Positions 1-15,181 of a stretch of DNA of 64,000 nucleotides are shown here, in pieces; within the stretch, counting starts at the first letter, position 1; each line of letters starts with the position of its first letter. Source of the stretch: Pelecanus crispus (Eukaryota > Chordata > Aves > Pelecaniformes > Pelecanidae). A program made the position numbers and the translations under genes. The stretch spans positions 10,676,372-10,740,371 of the forward strand of contig NC_134655.1 of the NCBI RefSeq assembly GCF_030463565.1. Reading direction: 5' to 3'. Below the pieces are notes generated by a model that worked only from the letters and a program-made list of their open reading frames with translations, had not been told where the DNA came from and did not search any database.

Positions 1-3000
1 GTGATCTCCTAGGCTTATATAAAAGTGAAATGATTGAGAGAGGTCTTGACTGAGTACAGAAATATTTTGTGAAACTATTACTGTGTAGGACAAACTGTGT
101 ATTCAGAAATTCTCCTACTCTGAATTATAAGCATTCCAGCAGTCAAATGTACCTCAGTTTGGAGTGAGGGGCCCCAAGCAGTGGGACAGTGATTTCACTT
201 TAATAAGGAGGTAATGCTGAACCAATCTGGTGTTTTCTTTATTGACTTCCTTGGTAGCACTAAGCATTACTGCTTGGATTTGCCAAAAGCATAGGAAAAA
301 ATGCTACTGTGCCTATTACTATATAGCTTTATATATATAGCTGTATATACTATACAGCTTATTGGAACAACCTGCATTTCTGTTTGAGTAACTGGAGTTT
401 GAAAGGCTCCTGTGAATAGAATAATGTGACCCGAGCAACTGCTGCTCCATTTGAAATTGTGTTTCAGTCTTCATTTAAAGACACACATGCATTGGAGAGT
501 GGAAGTTACTAACAGTGTTGAGATGTCCTGCACTGAGTGCCTCCTGTTTCCATAAACATTAAAAGTGTCTGCTGACAAATGTGACTATCTTCAGGGCAAA
601 GAGGTAAAGGTACAGATTAGGGTGCTCAGTCATTTTATGTGTCTTCAGCTGAGCTATACTTGATGTAAGACAGCTTTGTGTCCCTTGGGTAACTGTCTGA
701 AGCAATTGCAGATACTTTGTAATGGAAAGTTGAAGTTCCAATACCTAAAAGAGACTAAACACAGGGTCTTTTTTTTTTTTTTTTTTTAAGGAGTCATAAA
801 TCTGGGGAAGTTTACATCAGTCAGTTTAACTTCAGTTCCCAGAAAAACACAGGAATACAGAAAGGTAGCTCTATGGTTTACTTTGCTTACCTAATTCTGT
901 ATAGTCAACAGAGAAGGGTTACACCAGAGAGTAATTCAGAGCAGCGAATCTAGGGCTTCTCTGAATCACTCTCTGAAAAAGGGTCCCTTGCCTTTGATGC
1001 ACAGAGTCTAAGGTGACTGGCCTTTTAAATGGGCTACCTGAATTTGTGCTTTACAGATATTTATCCACTTATATATCAATAAAATATTATAAGCATTGTC
1101 ACCTGGATTAATCAGTCATGATTTTAGGTACTTGAATAAAGAGCATAACTATGGTCTTACTTATCTTTAGGCTTCTTTATTAGTGATGAAAAATAAGTAC
1201 TGCTAGGGACAATGTTAGACCATAAATGAGTCATGGGAATCCAATGTAAAAAGGAAATTTCTGATTACATACCTAGAATTTTCTAACTGTAGGAATAGTT
1301 AAGTATTGGAATAAATGGACTGTGGAATGAATAGTTCTAAAGAATATATTAATTAAATAGTTGTTAGGAATGGTTTAGAAGACCATCAATTTGGATTAGG
1401 ACAGGAATACAGTAACCTCTCACAGTACTGGCCCACCTGGTTTCTCTGGTTGTTGTTTGCTAATTGTACCTTCTGTTAGACTGTGGACAGGCAAGTTGTG
1501 ACTGAGCCTGAATGTCTTCCACAGCAGAAGCAAGTACCTCATTCATGGGCTCCAAGTTTGCCTGACGAGTTCATTTTTCCTTTCACTTTTGTTTAACTCT
1601 GTTAACTTCAGTGGTTTCCTGTGGTCTGGAAGGATATACATAATAATAGAGGTAATCCCGTAATAAAGTGGGGAGAACCATACAACTGCACGGTTAAGGT
1701 TGTAGTCCTTTAGTATTGTTTGGAAAATTTACCTGCTCTACAGTGGTTTACTAACAGGCAAAATTGATCTTATGAGTGACACAACTGCTGTTAATGTAGC
1801 CATAAGAAGTCAAGTTATACATGGGTTTCATACACGTTTCCCATATTTAAGATATCTGTTTACTTTCTGCTGAAGTACTAATGATGGTTGAAGAAAAAGA
1901 TGCGATTGTCTTCCTGATCTCATAATCAAAGCTGGAGTTTTGGATACAGGACGAATCACACTAAATGTCAGGCACTTTGGATTCACAGGTAGCAATGTCT
2001 CTATGACCAGTCAGTGTGGGGAAAATAGTAGTTAACAATATGAAAAGAGACAAAATGTAGGACGGAAACAGTCACTTGTCTAAATTTGTTTCATTTCTAT
2101 CCCCATGAGATAGACAGACAGTTAGATAGTATTATATTTCATTCCCTTAAGTGCAGAAGATTTTTAATTGTAATTGTAAGAGAGTAGTGCTGCTCCTCTC
2201 AGTTAAATTTGTGAACATCTGAGTCATTTTCTACATGATTAGGGGACACAATCTGAAGCACCTAATATCTGAAAATAGCAGCCATGCTTTAAATTAGGGT
2301 CAAAGACTGGGATGGGGGTGCTTTTCTGGAAGCATGTATTAATAGATAAAGCTGAGTGTTAGATCTATGACTATCACTAACGTAGAGATAAAGCTACAGT
2401 TTGGCTCTCTTTAGAAGTTAAATGTGGCATTTATGCATGGATGAATCAGAAGTCAGATCTGAATGTGCCAAACTTCTATCAACTGTCATTAGGCTTTTAC
2501 AACTCTGTTTTTTGTTGGGTTTTTTTTTTTTTCCTGAAAGTTTTCCAGCTTCTGTTCAGATTTGTTCAGCATAAGAACAATGGCCCCTTAACAGCATGTG
2601 TTTGGCTTGTTTCTGCTCAGTTATCAGCTTCCTGAGCAGAAAGCCTTTTATAGGCTGTGACACAATTGTTAATTATGAGTATTGCTCTGCTTATGCTTTG
2701 GAATACTAGTGGAAGATTAAGTGATTCAGAGGGACATAAAATTGGCCCAACTTGCGTCAATGTGGCATGAAAAAGGTCTGATTTGGGAAATCAACCTCTT
2801 GAATTCAGTGATATTTGGAGGAGTTCGTATTTCTGTCTCTTGTATACTGGAGTAGCAAAGACAGTCTTGCTTTTGCAAGGTGCTCTGCAATATCCTGAAC
2901 TTTTCTACAAGTGGAATTTTGTTTCCACACATTTTATTTTCATACCTCTCTCTCATCAAGGAAACCCTGCAGATTCTGTTCCTCTGTGCACAGATATTAT

Positions 3001-4349
3001 GGAAGAAGTTTAGTGAGTCTGTCCCCAAAGTATTCCCTAGAGACAGGTTATAATGAAATGACACACAGTGGCTGGAAATAAGAAGGGCCACTCAGATAAT
3101 ACTACCAGCTAGCGAGAGGTATGGGGAAGCGACTAAGGGCAGAAAGAGGAGCAGCGTGGTCAGTGCAGCTCTGTAATACAGAGCCAACCCTGGTGCTCAG
3201 TGCGACCCACTCGTTGCCTAAAAAAACATACCCTGGGAGGAGCTTCATTGTTTAGTCTTTCCTGACAGAGCTACCACAGCCTATGGGTGACCAAGGACTT
3301 TCAAGCAAAATCAGGTGCCCTGCCATTTTTCTATGCAATACCTACTAATAAATGCATAATAAACACAAACAAATAAGCAGACATTGTTTGTTGTGGGCAG
3401 CGTAAGGAAAACAATCAGCACACTATTTTAGTCCATTTATGTCTTGGATTTCAGCTCTCAGATAAACACAGCTTTCTATTCAGAAACAGTATTTAGCGTA
3501 GCTTGAAAAGTGGGCTTGTTTATTTTTAGTGCTTAGAAGGATCCGTTCCCAGACAATTCATTTTTCATGCTAAACCAACTCATAAATTACTAGGACGCTA
3601 TCTCAGTCACATCCCAAATATGCCAAATAAATGAAGGTCATATAATGTAAATTGAAGCTGTCCAAGTTCATCTACTGGTTTTTGTGTTTGTATGCAATGG
3701 AAGGGAAAGATCCATATATATATATATTTTCTTTTTCTTGAGCTGCTTTTCTACTCCATCTGCAGCTCTTAAACCACCATGGGAATACAGTTTCCTTAGT
3801 GAATAACTGGTGTTGGTGAGTAATGCCAATTCATTCTGAACTGGGCAGGGGAGTCGGGCTAGGCCAGTTCTTTCTAAACAATAACTTTGTAAGAAATGCA
3901 ATTTGCATGGGTTGTCATCATCAAAAAAACCTTGGCCTTCAATTGTTTTATTTATGTTGGGAAATTTAAGGAAAAAATAAACGAAACCAAAACAAAACCA
4001 ACTCAGCAATTGAAAATCCACAGTAGTTTTGGAAAAATGACAATGTACATTTTGTTTTTCTGCCAACAGTGAGTCTATGTCATTGCCAACCACAAACTCA
4101 GCTACTAATGACAGCCTTGGGTAGTCTATTCAAACTCCTAAACCCTCTAAGTGATAAGAATGTCTTGTATTGTCTGCTTAAATCATGTAGTACCTCCTAA
4201 AACAGATTAATCAATTATATTAGAAATTTCTTGCAATTAATTGACATACAACTAATAGCTTACAAATTACAAGCTTCCTAAAATGCACACTTACTAAGCA
4301 GTTAAGCTTTTGACAGAATTAAAGGTTTAAATTTTAAAGACCTCTCATT
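1..4349. other. Intergenic, no gene seen
   Basis: This stretch is AT-rich. The longest open frames (up to 141 codons, at 3668-4093 on the minus strand) have low-complexity or unstructured translations and no recognisable domain. A run of 19 T lies at 769-787, a shorter T run near 2519-2532, and a short TA repeat near 3715-3727. I see no RNA gene and no repeat family I can name. Confidence 0.6.
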
Positions 4350-4864
4350 ACTGAGTACTGGAGTACTGTGTACAGCTGGGGGCTCTCCCAAGAGAGATAG
4401 GGAGCTACTGGAAAGAGTCCACTGAGGGGCCTCCAAGATGATGAAGAGATTGGAGCATCTGTCCTATGAGGACAGGCTGAGAGAAATGGGACTGTTTAGC
4501 CTAGAGAAGAGAAGGTTCAGGCAAGGAACTCATGAATGTGGACAAATATCTGAAGGGAGGGTGTAAAGAAGACAGAACCAGGCTCTTTTCAGTGGTGTCC
4601 AGTGAGAGGACAAGAGGCAGTGGGCACAACCAAAACACAGGAGGTTCCCTCTGAACATAAGGAAACACTTTTTGCTGTGAGGGTGCCTGAGCACTGGCAC
4701 AGGTTGCCCAGATAAATTGTGGAGTCTCCCTCCTTGGAGATATTCAAAAGCCATCTGGACATAGTTGCGGGCAACCTGCTCTAGGAGACCCTGCTTGAGC
4801 AGAGGGATTGGGCAAGGTGACCTCCAAAGGTCCCTTCCAACCTCAACCATTCTGTGATTCTGTG
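4350..4864 (+). mobile_element. CR1 LINE, 5'-truncated copy, sense on plus strand
   Basis: The sequence follows the well-known avian CR1 3' region. It opens with the end of ORF2 (the part coding for a 'tyrosine-glutamate-aspartate-arginine-leucine' style YEDRLRE motif and LFSLEKRR) and ends in two ATTCTGTG units at 4851-4864, the diagnostic CR1 tail. It is a dead 5'-truncated insertion of about 515 bp. Frames are broken, and the open frame on its opposite strand (4530-4913) is a shadow. CR1 copies usually lack target-site duplications, so the left edge is approximate. Confidence 0.93.
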
Positions 4865-5972
4865 AAAACATGTAGTAAACTTTACAATAAACCTCAAGAG
4901 GGAATGCAAACAAGACTAAATTATTTTATTCAAAGATCTTATTTACTGTGCAATGAAACTGAACATTGAGGGTCAGATTTCCTAAATAGGGGCTGTAGAG
5001 TTGTACAGCCAAAGGCAGCAGCTAGTCACTGTTACAAGATGCCATACCTCCTAATCTCCTCAATGCCTGAGAGAGAGAAACAATTTTCCTTAAACCTCTT
5101 TAACGGATGCTGCATGTTTTGTGTCCCCACATGCCCAGGGCTCAGGGAGAAAGAGCTACTATGGCCTGGCTTGAGCCAGCTCTTCGCCTAAGAATGTTTT
5201 GGCAGCAAAGTTTGTTTTGTGCAAGGTCTGAAATGTTGCCTAGCCCTTATGTGGACTGTCAAAAGCAGGTAACAGAAATGAGGGCTGTAGTCAGGTTACT
5301 ATTTTATGGCCACCTTCATTTCACCCACAGCCTAATATTAAACAAATTCTTTCCTGTTTTTAAAGGCCTTCATTTTAGTACGTGGGAATTTTTTTATTAT
5401 TATCTGACCTACATTTGCAGACACATGCAGGATAGTTAACCATTTTTTCCACCTTTACTTATATTTAACATATATTACTCTATTGTTTTGTTCCATACAT
5501 AGTCATAAATTAGTACTTTTCAGTAGGCTTTAGAGTATCAAGAAATTCCACTTTCTAGTTAAGCCATATGGACACTCATGTCTGAAAAATGTAAGATTGC
5601 TTGTGGAAAATGGTCAGCCAAGCTGTAGTGTTCACAGAGCTAGAGCCTGATCAAGACTTTATAACTTTGGAAGTAATAGATTATTTCAAACAACAGTATT
5701 TCTTTTTTAGTTGTTTAAAGGATTTCTCAGCCTCTAAAATGACACTTTGATTTATGCCCCTACATTCTGGGGGCTTACTGCAAAATATTTATCTAATCAA
5801 TTGTGAGACTGTCACAGAGGAAAAGTCAAGTGCCTATTTAGAATGCAAATTGGTATATACTAAAACCTGTAGTGTTTGTGTCTGCTACAGCATTCTGTCC
5901 CCTTTTGTGTTACTAACATCCAATGCTGCTGAATATTTAATTATACACTGAGCTCAGTGTCTGAGGCCTTAC

Positions 5973-5999
5973 TATATTAATAATGTAATTATTAATATA
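5973..5999. repeat. Perfect AT-rich inverted repeat (hairpin)
   Basis: Two 11-nt arms, TATATTAATAA at 5973-5983 and its exact reverse complement at 5989-5999, are separated by TGTAA. It lies in intergenic DNA and is composed almost entirely of A and T. Chance is a realistic explanation in such AT-rich sequence. Confidence 0.8.
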
Positions 6000-8900
6000 C
6001 ATTAATATTCATACAAAACCAATACACTAATAATATGGGGTGAAATTCTAATGTTCAGCCCCAGGTGCATGCAGGACTCAGTGATCTAAGTTTAGTCTAA
6101 AACTGATCATAATACAATTTCAAGTGTACATTTTTTTTACTCTCTGAAGTATTTAGGGGCAAATTTAAAGTGTAAGATCCTATATTTGTGTTAGGCAGTT
6201 CCAGGTATGACTTTCCAATACTTAGGCTCTTACAAGGAGAGAAAGTTGTGATTTCTTTTCTGATTATTTTAGTGTAGTAGCCTTTCTCTCTTTGTGATTG
6301 CTAACTGTCCTGATTTTCTGTTAACCAGAGCTGTAAGTGAATAGAATCCATCCCTTAAAATGTCTGCCTGAGAAAGTATGTCCTCCTCTGCACCAGCCAT
6401 TCTCTTCCAGTTCACAACACTTTCAAAGTCATGAGGCAAGATTAGCCTTTTTCAGAATCCCCAGGTCTGAGGACAACTGAAAGAATTCACACATATTTTT
6501 ACACCCTTGATAAGACTAAACTGTTCTTTAATGTAGCTCAGACAGTGAAGCCATGTAATACAGGAAAATATTTGGAGAAATTTTAAAACTGTTGTTTATA
6601 CTTTTTTCTCTGTAATATTGCACAGACTTTTTGTCAGGCATTGGGGGGAAAAAATCTGGCTTTTGCTATGGCAACACAGAGGACTTAGAAAATGATCTCT
6701 CAGCATGGAAGAATGATGACTCCTAAAAATAGTGTAGAAGCACTGAAAAAGAGTGAGATTCTCTCTTGTGCCAAGGTCTTTTCAGCTCAGGAATGGGGGT
6801 TCTCCCAAAGAATTGGCTGTCATTCTCTCATCATTAAACTTCTTTAAACGTACAGTAATTTAGAGCAACCTATACACTGGTCTAATTTATGACTGTCTGA
6901 CTATTGTTTGCAAGGACCCATGTATATATTATGAGCTGTCAGAGTGCGAAAACACTTTGCCCAACTTATGCATTCCCAGTCTTGAAGTGAGGGGGAGGGA
7001 TAAATAGCAGAGGATGAGGATCCTCTAATTTTATACTACTGGTTAGCCCCAAATAGCTAAGAGAAGTCTTAAGCTAATTAATGTTTTTAGCTAGATTTAG
7101 GTCCTTTGTACTGTTCAAAGAACTTTCTGTGCAGGTAGAAAATTGATCACAAACTGCTTTAGGAGCTAGCTGTTTTGCTTCATTAATCCAAGTAGCCAAT
7201 AATTTGTGAACAAAACAATATTGCAAATCTGTAAGGTGATGTTTAGTAATACAGCATTGTGGTTGCCACCTTTGAATAAATCTAGAAGAAAGAAGAGCTG
7301 TCTGTAAAGTTCTGCAAAGTTCAAGCTAATTACTTCAATGATGTTAGAAATGACTCAAATAACTCTCAGTGATATTTCCAGTTAATGAGACTGAATAAAA
7401 ATAACCCATATGCCAGTTCTTTCTATGCAAAACAGAAGTACCAAGGAGCTTTTTGTAAGGCTTAGTACCCTCTGCCACCTTCTGAGAGGATCATATAGAT
7501 TTTTCACCATTTGGGACCAAAATCTTGCAAAATCCGCTTGCAGGATCTCTGCATCATCCAGTCCAGTCCCTAACCTAGTTGTTCCCTTCATTCTTCTGCA
7601 CAGTACATCTTACACAACAAAACAGTCACATATGAGAGATAATGAAAGATAATATATTGAGACAATAAGATCTATTTCATATGCCCCTTGAACTCACTGG
7701 TTCTAATCTTCCTCTTTTGTAATAACAATATTATCTCGCAGTTTTCTCAGCAGTAATAGTTTATAGTCTACTAGCCAACTGTAGAGCGTTCTTCAGCTAA
7801 ATTCGCATCTCTGGCTGGTACATGTTTAATAGGATGTAATTTCTGCTGCCATTCATGGCACTTCTGTTTGTAGCCCAACATGCCTAAGTGAAGAATGGTG
7901 TCTCATAGCCATATTCAAACTAGGGGTACCGTGGGCATTCCTTATTGGGAGTATTTAATGTTATTTATTTCTGAGGTCAAAGAGATGTCAACTGTCTCCC
8001 TAGAACCTTATAGACTGCTGGAGGTGAAAACCATTTGTGTGTCTTGTTTCTCAAAAGCTGCTTATCAGCCTCATAGGCAAATGTGAGTATTTAAAGGAGT
8101 CCACTGCCCCATGCATATATACAATACACTGAGTTTTTCGTGTTCACAGTGATGTTACTCTAAAGCACATGGGTAAACATCCTTTGCCTACAAGAAAGGT
8201 TACTCAAAAGGTTTTTGGAACTGCTAGATTTTGCTCCGCCTTTGCTCTGTGCCTGTGCCCATATTATCTGAAGTTATTCAGACTTACAGCTACTGTTCCT
8301 ATAATTCACCTGGCAGTTGACATAACCCACAGGATGGTTATTATCTTGACTCAGGGATTCAATCAATGGCCTTTCAGCCTGCATCCTTAAATGAACAAAT
8401 GCTTCATTCTGTGGCAACAGTCTCCCTCTGAAAAAATCTCTCCAAACACACATATCCCATGTGGAGTTTACAAATCCTTCTGTTCTTGCACAACTCAGCT
8501 ATATGAGCTTTCTGTGTTCTGCAAACAATTACGTTTAGTGTGCTTGAGAGGCTTAGGACGAGTCTAGCAGTTTTATTCTTTGATGAGGGTTGTGATTTGT
8601 TTTCTTCTTTACTGCTGTAGTTGTGTTAGTACTGTCCCTTGAGTGGTTGCAGTTATTTTGCCATCAAAGTGCCAGGGTATTTTATTCACCTTTTAGTAAA
8701 GGTATAATCTACACATGTACAAACTCCTTCATGCTATTGTCACTAAAATGCTGACACTAGGGGGAGTTATATTGTTCTAAAATTTAAAAAGACAACAATT
8801 TTTATGTGTAGGCAAGATTGTGGGCATCGGTAAAAGTCAGCATTATTGAAAACTGTGCGCTAGAAATGGTTTACCATTAGGGAGGTGTGTTTGTTGTGTG

Positions 8901-11900
8901 TTTTTTCTCCATGTATTTACAATTGAGCTATCTGTATTTTATAGCATGTGAGCGTGAAATGCCTCCATTGCTATCAAGTTCTGCCACCATCACAGGGCCA
9001 GCTCTCCCTCTGCAGTCTCTCCCAAACCAGAATCTATTAATCTGCTTATCCTTTGTCTTCAGTGTGGTTCTTACCTTATCAGCCCCAGCTGAAGCGTCAG
9101 TCTACCATAGGATTCTCTTAATATATATATTTTTGATCTTTTCCTTTCCCAGCTGAAGGGGCTCATTCTCTTCCACATTCTTTTCATGTAAATGGGATAC
9201 TTATGATCTCATACCCTTTGGAACTGGGATTAAATCTGCTTTGTTTTATAATGCCAAAGCTGTCTTTCCTTGTTGCTTATCATCACCCATGTTGTATTCT
9301 TGCACTGACATTGCTTATCCACGGGGAGGTAATTTCTGGCACGCAGAGTGCATTGCAATTCTAACTTTTACTGGTGGCAGGTGTAGTTAACTCAAAGCAT
9401 ATTAAAAAGAGCTGCCTTCACATTTAAAAGACTGATTTTGTAGTCATGAGAAAATTTGCGTCCTTGACATTCCAAGATGGAAGCCCCTTATCTAGATGCC
9501 TCACATGCTGCATCCAGAATGTATGAGATTTTTAACAAGAAATACAACCCAAATCTTGTAACTAATTCAATAAACTGAATGAAAGAAAAGTCATCTATGA
9601 AACGGACTACAAAACATCTTTGGTAATCCAAAGAGATGCCTATGCAATCTAGAGAGATGACTAAGCATGCTCTGTAGGACTGGAGTGCAATAATTCTGTT
9701 ACACCAGGAGTTAATGAAAAACAATATTTTACAAATATGAGTATCACAAAGAGCAAGTATTTTTGAGCATTTGGACTGGAAGGTCCTTGTGTAGGTGGTC
9801 CTGGGAGAAAACCCTTTCTTGTTATGTGAAAATATGGACTATGGGGGAAAGGGAGAAGAATATGTCAACATCTTGTAATGTAAATGCGTTATTTTAATCT
9901 CCAAGGGATGGCTGTTGATATGATTCTTTGCAGCCCTCCCTCACCCTTTCTGCCTGCATCTGGGGCTGCAATGCTTTTCTCCTGGTGCTAGACCCAAGAG
10001 CATTTCCATTCCCTGGAGCTGAAGAATCAAGGTTATAGTTTGCCACACCTCTTATGCTGGTGATGGAGTCTCCTGAGAACCTTCAGTTTTCTCCCAGTTG
10101 CTGTCTTCATTAGGAATAAATTTCTTTATAAACAAAGGGCACCTGAACCATGCCCGTGTAGAGTTTTGCTGGGACTCTGTTGTCACAGAGGATAGGTAGT
10201 GAGACTACAAGGGGAACAGCTCCTACAGCTTTGTTGTGATCCTGCCTTTCCTCCTTCCAGTGGGTCTCTCAGTGTAATAGGACATGGTCATCTCTGGTTT
10301 GAGTGTCAGGCTAGCTTAGAGCACTGCTATGTATTTTAACTTCTAATATTAACCGATTACAGTGCTCTCTTCACTGTATGTTTATTAAAGATCTTTTTCC
10401 ACTTGTAAAATGTGTAGCTGCTTTAATAGACAACTCCCCACTCACACAGTCAGCTTTTGGGCATTTTTTGTAGGCACTTTCTTTCATGTACTGTTTAGCT
10501 TTGCTTGCTGATATGAGGCAGTCTCAGCCTGTTATGGAAGCAGAATCATCTCAGACTCCCACAGAGCAGAAGCTGAGTGAAGCTGCAGAAAAATGAAGTG
10601 GGCTCTCTTTAGCTTTGAATCAACCCTAAAACTAGAGAATTAAGGCTAATAAGATCTGGAGAGACCCAAATGTTGTACCTCTGGGCTGGACTATTAGGAA
10701 TATCTACAATTAGGGAAAGCAATTATGTACATGGTATAGAAATAGAATATGTATTTGTACTCATAGAAATTTCTATATGTACAATTATGAATTAGGAATA
10801 TGAACATTAGGAATATGTTTCTGGTACAAGCAAGAAGCTCTGTCAGGAGTCGGGGACTTGGACTTAAAATGAGTACTAAATGACTGTTTGACCACTGTAA
10901 GTCTTACCTACTTGCATTTTTATTCTCGGAGATATAATAAATTTCTTTCAGCTATAAAAAAAATAGGGAATACATAAAGCAGATATGCACATAACATCCT
11001 CAAAGTGTTGTCTGCACCTCAAAGATTTCTAGGATCATATATCAAATATTTTTGTAGTAAGAGGACCATTGAAGCTTTCTCTAAGCATAAGTATTGCATA
11101 TAATGTAATATTATTTGTGAAGAAATAGTCTAAATGTAGTTTTCTAGATGTTCAGACATCTGGCTTGAGTCATTCTTCATGTTGCTGCTAAGCAGACAAT
11201 CTATTAAAGCTGATGCATAAAATACTGTAATTGAAAATACAACAGAATCTGAGTATTCTTACAAGGAACAGTGTTTCTCCTTGGGGTCAGAAGAAAATTA
11301 AAGTTCAGATTTTTACATCGCCACAAGCCTTTTTGTTTCTCTCCAGAAATGGAAATCAGTCCATCAAAACAAACAGGAAATGTGGGAAGTACTCACTGTT
11401 GTTTATTTTTGGATTTGATGTCTTTAAGTCATTACCTAGCTAGTGAGCTCTTTCCTTCTGTTAATAGTGGTCACTGGCCAGCAGCTTTACATGATGTCTC
11501 TTCTTCATGATTACTGTACTAATATTGAAAAAGCTGTAATATAACAATGGGGGTAGAGGACATGTTTGTTTTGTCATATGCCCATTAAGGAAGACAGTAT
11601 CTGAGAAGAGGATCAGTAATTAACACTGGTTTTTGCAATTAATGTAAAGGATTGTGGAGACTTCTGGTTGCACATAGAACTGGTGAAACTACGGGCTACT
11701 GCCAAACAGGTCTCCCTGCCTTCAAAAAGGGTCTGTGCCCATGTTATCTGGCCGCAAATCTGCATTTGAATATGTTCAAACTTTGTGGCCTAATGGATGA
11801 GGATGAAAGGCAAGCTCGCTGGAAATATTAGTAAGCAACTAAATAGCAGAGCTGTTGATTCCTCTGCACAGCCACTGGTCATTCAAAATTGAAGGAACTT

Positions 11901-14900
11901 AATATCTTTGAGACCTTTCATCTTTATGCCAATTTTCTTGAAATTAGCCACATTGTTGGAAGTTGCTGCTGACAGAAAGACAGACATAAAATAACACAAT
12001 TGCATAAGCCTCATTTTATTAGAAAATCATCCTGATGATCTGAGTTTTTAGAAGGGACTGGTGCTTGAATCTTTTACAAAAAACCCTTTTCTTCCATAGA
12101 TTTTGTGCCTTCAGACTAGATAAAGCACTGCAGAATGCTGCTTATTTTTAAAAAAACTGTTCTGCAGTGTTGAAGGCTAACCATTCCTGGTGGCTGTGAC
12201 CAGGTTATAGAATCCAGGATATTTTAAGAAATGTAGATTGCTGACTCTAAACTCTGCTTTCCCACCCCTGGAGTTTTCATACGGTGTGCGGTTACTTTTT
12301 CCCAATTCTGTTGAATATAGGCCCTTGGAAACCCCAATTTTCTGTAGTGTACTGTTCTGAAGCTCATTACTGGCACTGAGGTTAAGGGAATTTTGATGAT
12401 ACTGGTTTCTAATGGCTGTTGTATCAGGTCTGTGGCTGGGCCTTGAAAGATTAAGGGAGTGAAATTAAACCTATTATTGACTTTGTTGGGTCATGAAGAA
12501 GATATCTTTAGGTCCTCATCCCAGCTCTGAGAAGTTTGGGTTTTTTTTTCCTTTTAACTACTGAATTTTTTTCACACCTACCTTTTGATATTGTGTTTTA
12601 GAAAACCATCTTTCGTATCTAAACCTATAAACACACTAATATAGAAATGCCTCAGTGAAGCAGTCACAAAAACATTTAGAGCGAATTTGGTGGTACTTTG
12701 AGGAACATTAGTTTCCTTGGTACATCCTCTGAATGTCAAATTCTCACTTCCAGGAAAAGTACTGACAGAAAAAGTGTAAAGACAATTTTTTTCAGTGATA
12801 CATCAGCAACTCAGAAATGGAGAGAAGAGGAGAAAATTCTAAGTTACAGTTATCGGTAGACTTCTCTCTTATCTGACAAGCACTAGTCCTTTTTTTACTA
12901 GAAAAATATATAATGAAAAAATAGAAAATGAGCTGTGGTTTGAAAAGTTCCTTATGCTATTAAAAAGACAGGACAATGGTATTTATATGATCTTTAAAGC
13001 TAAGCAATAATGACACATGAAAGACTCAAATGAATGGAACAAGGGGTGATTTGCTGAAGTGTTTCACAGAAATCTCTACCCCTAGAAGCATCACTAAATA
13101 GATTAACTTATTAGGAAAGCATACTTTTTCACTGAAGGAGAAGGCCTTTTATCCTTATTTCTGTCATCTATGTGTTCTGGTTGATTTCAACATTTTTTAA
13201 TCAAAAGAAATTGTTTAACGCCTTGACTACATAGAATGAAACATCTTGTTAAGCTCCAGGTCAACTAACAAATACAAATTGTGCTGGCCATGTTTAATTG
13301 GAAAGTATTTTTTTTAAATTTCTCCTGTCAGGCTCCAAAGAATCTATCCTTATAATAAAAATGTTCTTCGGGGAAAAAAGAGAAACCTGAAACACTGAAA
13401 TTCAAATAAAAATGCAGGAAGTGAAATAGACTGAGCACTACCATTTGAGATAAAGTGCTAATAAAACACTCAGGTGTTAGTTTCTGAAGGAGATTTTTAT
13501 TTTCAGACAGTTAGAAATCCTTTGCAGCACTGGAAAGATTGGTATAATATTGTAATTGGCATCCCTGACCTGTTTTATGTGTACTGCAAGAAGTTTTTTT
13601 CCTACTCCTTTGGGAATGTCAATTTATAGCTTATAGAATGGTGTCTCTTGCTTGCAAAGTTCATGATAAAACAGAGCTCCCAGAATTCCCTGGCCTTTCG
13701 CTTTGAAGGTCTAAAGTTATTAAAAATGCTTATTTAGCCTTTTTATTAAAGTATCTGTGGAGATACTGTGATGCTTACAGGTTTTTTTCATTGTAGCATA
13801 GAGAAAAATGAACCGGTTTACCTGTGATACAGAGTGTAATCATTAGGTGTTCTTCCCTGCACACTCTTAGATAATATTTTTTGTGATAGCTTTGAAGAGA
13901 GACCACTTAACAGACTGTGAAAGCATGACCTTCAGAGTTATGATGTGTTATAATCATGTGTACAGTGCCCTGTAACCAGATCTAAAGCTCATGCATTGTG
14001 TGTTTGGGTGTCATTTTTCAAAACACTTTTATTGTTCATCTAGGCCTGGAAACTGTGTTAAAACCAAATCAAGCATTCATTCCTGCAAAAGAGGCAAAAA
14101 TACAGCCTTATTAGCTGTGGCAAAATCAGCATCAGCTCTGGCATGAGGGGGATTACCAAAGGCAAAACAAACAAAGAAAAGTATTCAGGAGCTGCAATAT
14201 TTGATTGAGATACTGAAGGGGCATTACAATTATTAGCAATTTTTTGCAGGCAGTTATTAGGCATCCTTCTCACATATACTAGTGCAATTACAGTGATGAG
14301 GAAAAGATTTTCAGGTCAGGTCCTTAATTTAGATAATTCTGTCTTGATATTCAAGGATAATAAACCAAAATATTAACATTCTGAGGGCTGAAAGGATTTT
14401 TGTGCCTTGCAACATTTCACTCCAGCCAGCTTTGTTGTGGATATGTTTAATATCTTTCTTGCTTTCTAACATGGACTATGCTCTACAGAAATTGAATTAA
14501 CATTTTGCTTATTCCATTCCTTCCTAACCATCACTCTGAAGGTGGCAGCCTTTGTCAGCTGCAAATCATCATTTCAGCACCCTGTAGGGGTGGGTGCTCA
14601 CCACAAGAGAGCAATAGTATGGGCACGGTGTTTCAGGTATCCCCTTTCTCTGCTCTGTAAGTCTTACGGAGCTGCAACTATGCACCCACCCATGTGCCAC
14701 ACTTCTATCTGAAGCCACAGTGTTAACATTGCAAGTCTTGCCCATTGCCGCAGAAAATACAGGAACAAAACTGGTAACCATTGAGACACTGCCAATCTTA
14801 AAACATATTTTCCTCTGTGTGAAATGACTGTTATTGAACAGTAAAAGCATAGAATTTGCTTTGCTTCTATTCATCAAAATCTTTTCCCCTTTCCCAGAAA

Positions 14901-15161
14901 TTTGCTCTGACTTGACAAAATATATGGTTTTCTGAGTAACAGCCTATATTAACAAACACAAAGGTTAATAGAATTTGAGCATCTTGAAATGTGATTTAAT
15001 TTGGAAGACTGTAGTCTGTGAATATTAACTACTAACAAATTAAATTATTCAATGACAAATCGCATCAGGCACCTATGTAATATCAATACTTATTGTCATT
15101 ATAATAATTCTTCCAAACAGTAGGATGCAGGCAAACTGTGCATTAGTATTTTGGCTCACGG

Positions 15162-15181
15162 TGTTCATTTGCAAATGAACA
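15162..15181. repeat. Perfect 20-bp palindrome with octamer-like core and two E-boxes
   Basis: The sequence TGTTCATTTGCAAATGAACA is its own reverse complement. Its centre ATTTGCAAAT resembles a POU-factor octamer, and the overlapping CATTTG and CAAATG fit the E-box form CANNTG. It is followed at once by AATTAATCAT, a homeodomain-like TAAT context. A closely related palindrome lies at 17620-17639. A binding site is an inference; the symmetry is seen directly. Confidence 0.75.

Noticed and set aside
3668..4093. Minus-strand frame of 141 codons
   Set aside because: The translation has lysine/isoleucine-tyrosine runs from simple sequence, no domain, and no splice or promoter context.
4530..4913. 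Minus-strand frame of 127 codons
   Set aside because: Antisense to a plus-strand CR1 copy at 4350-4864.
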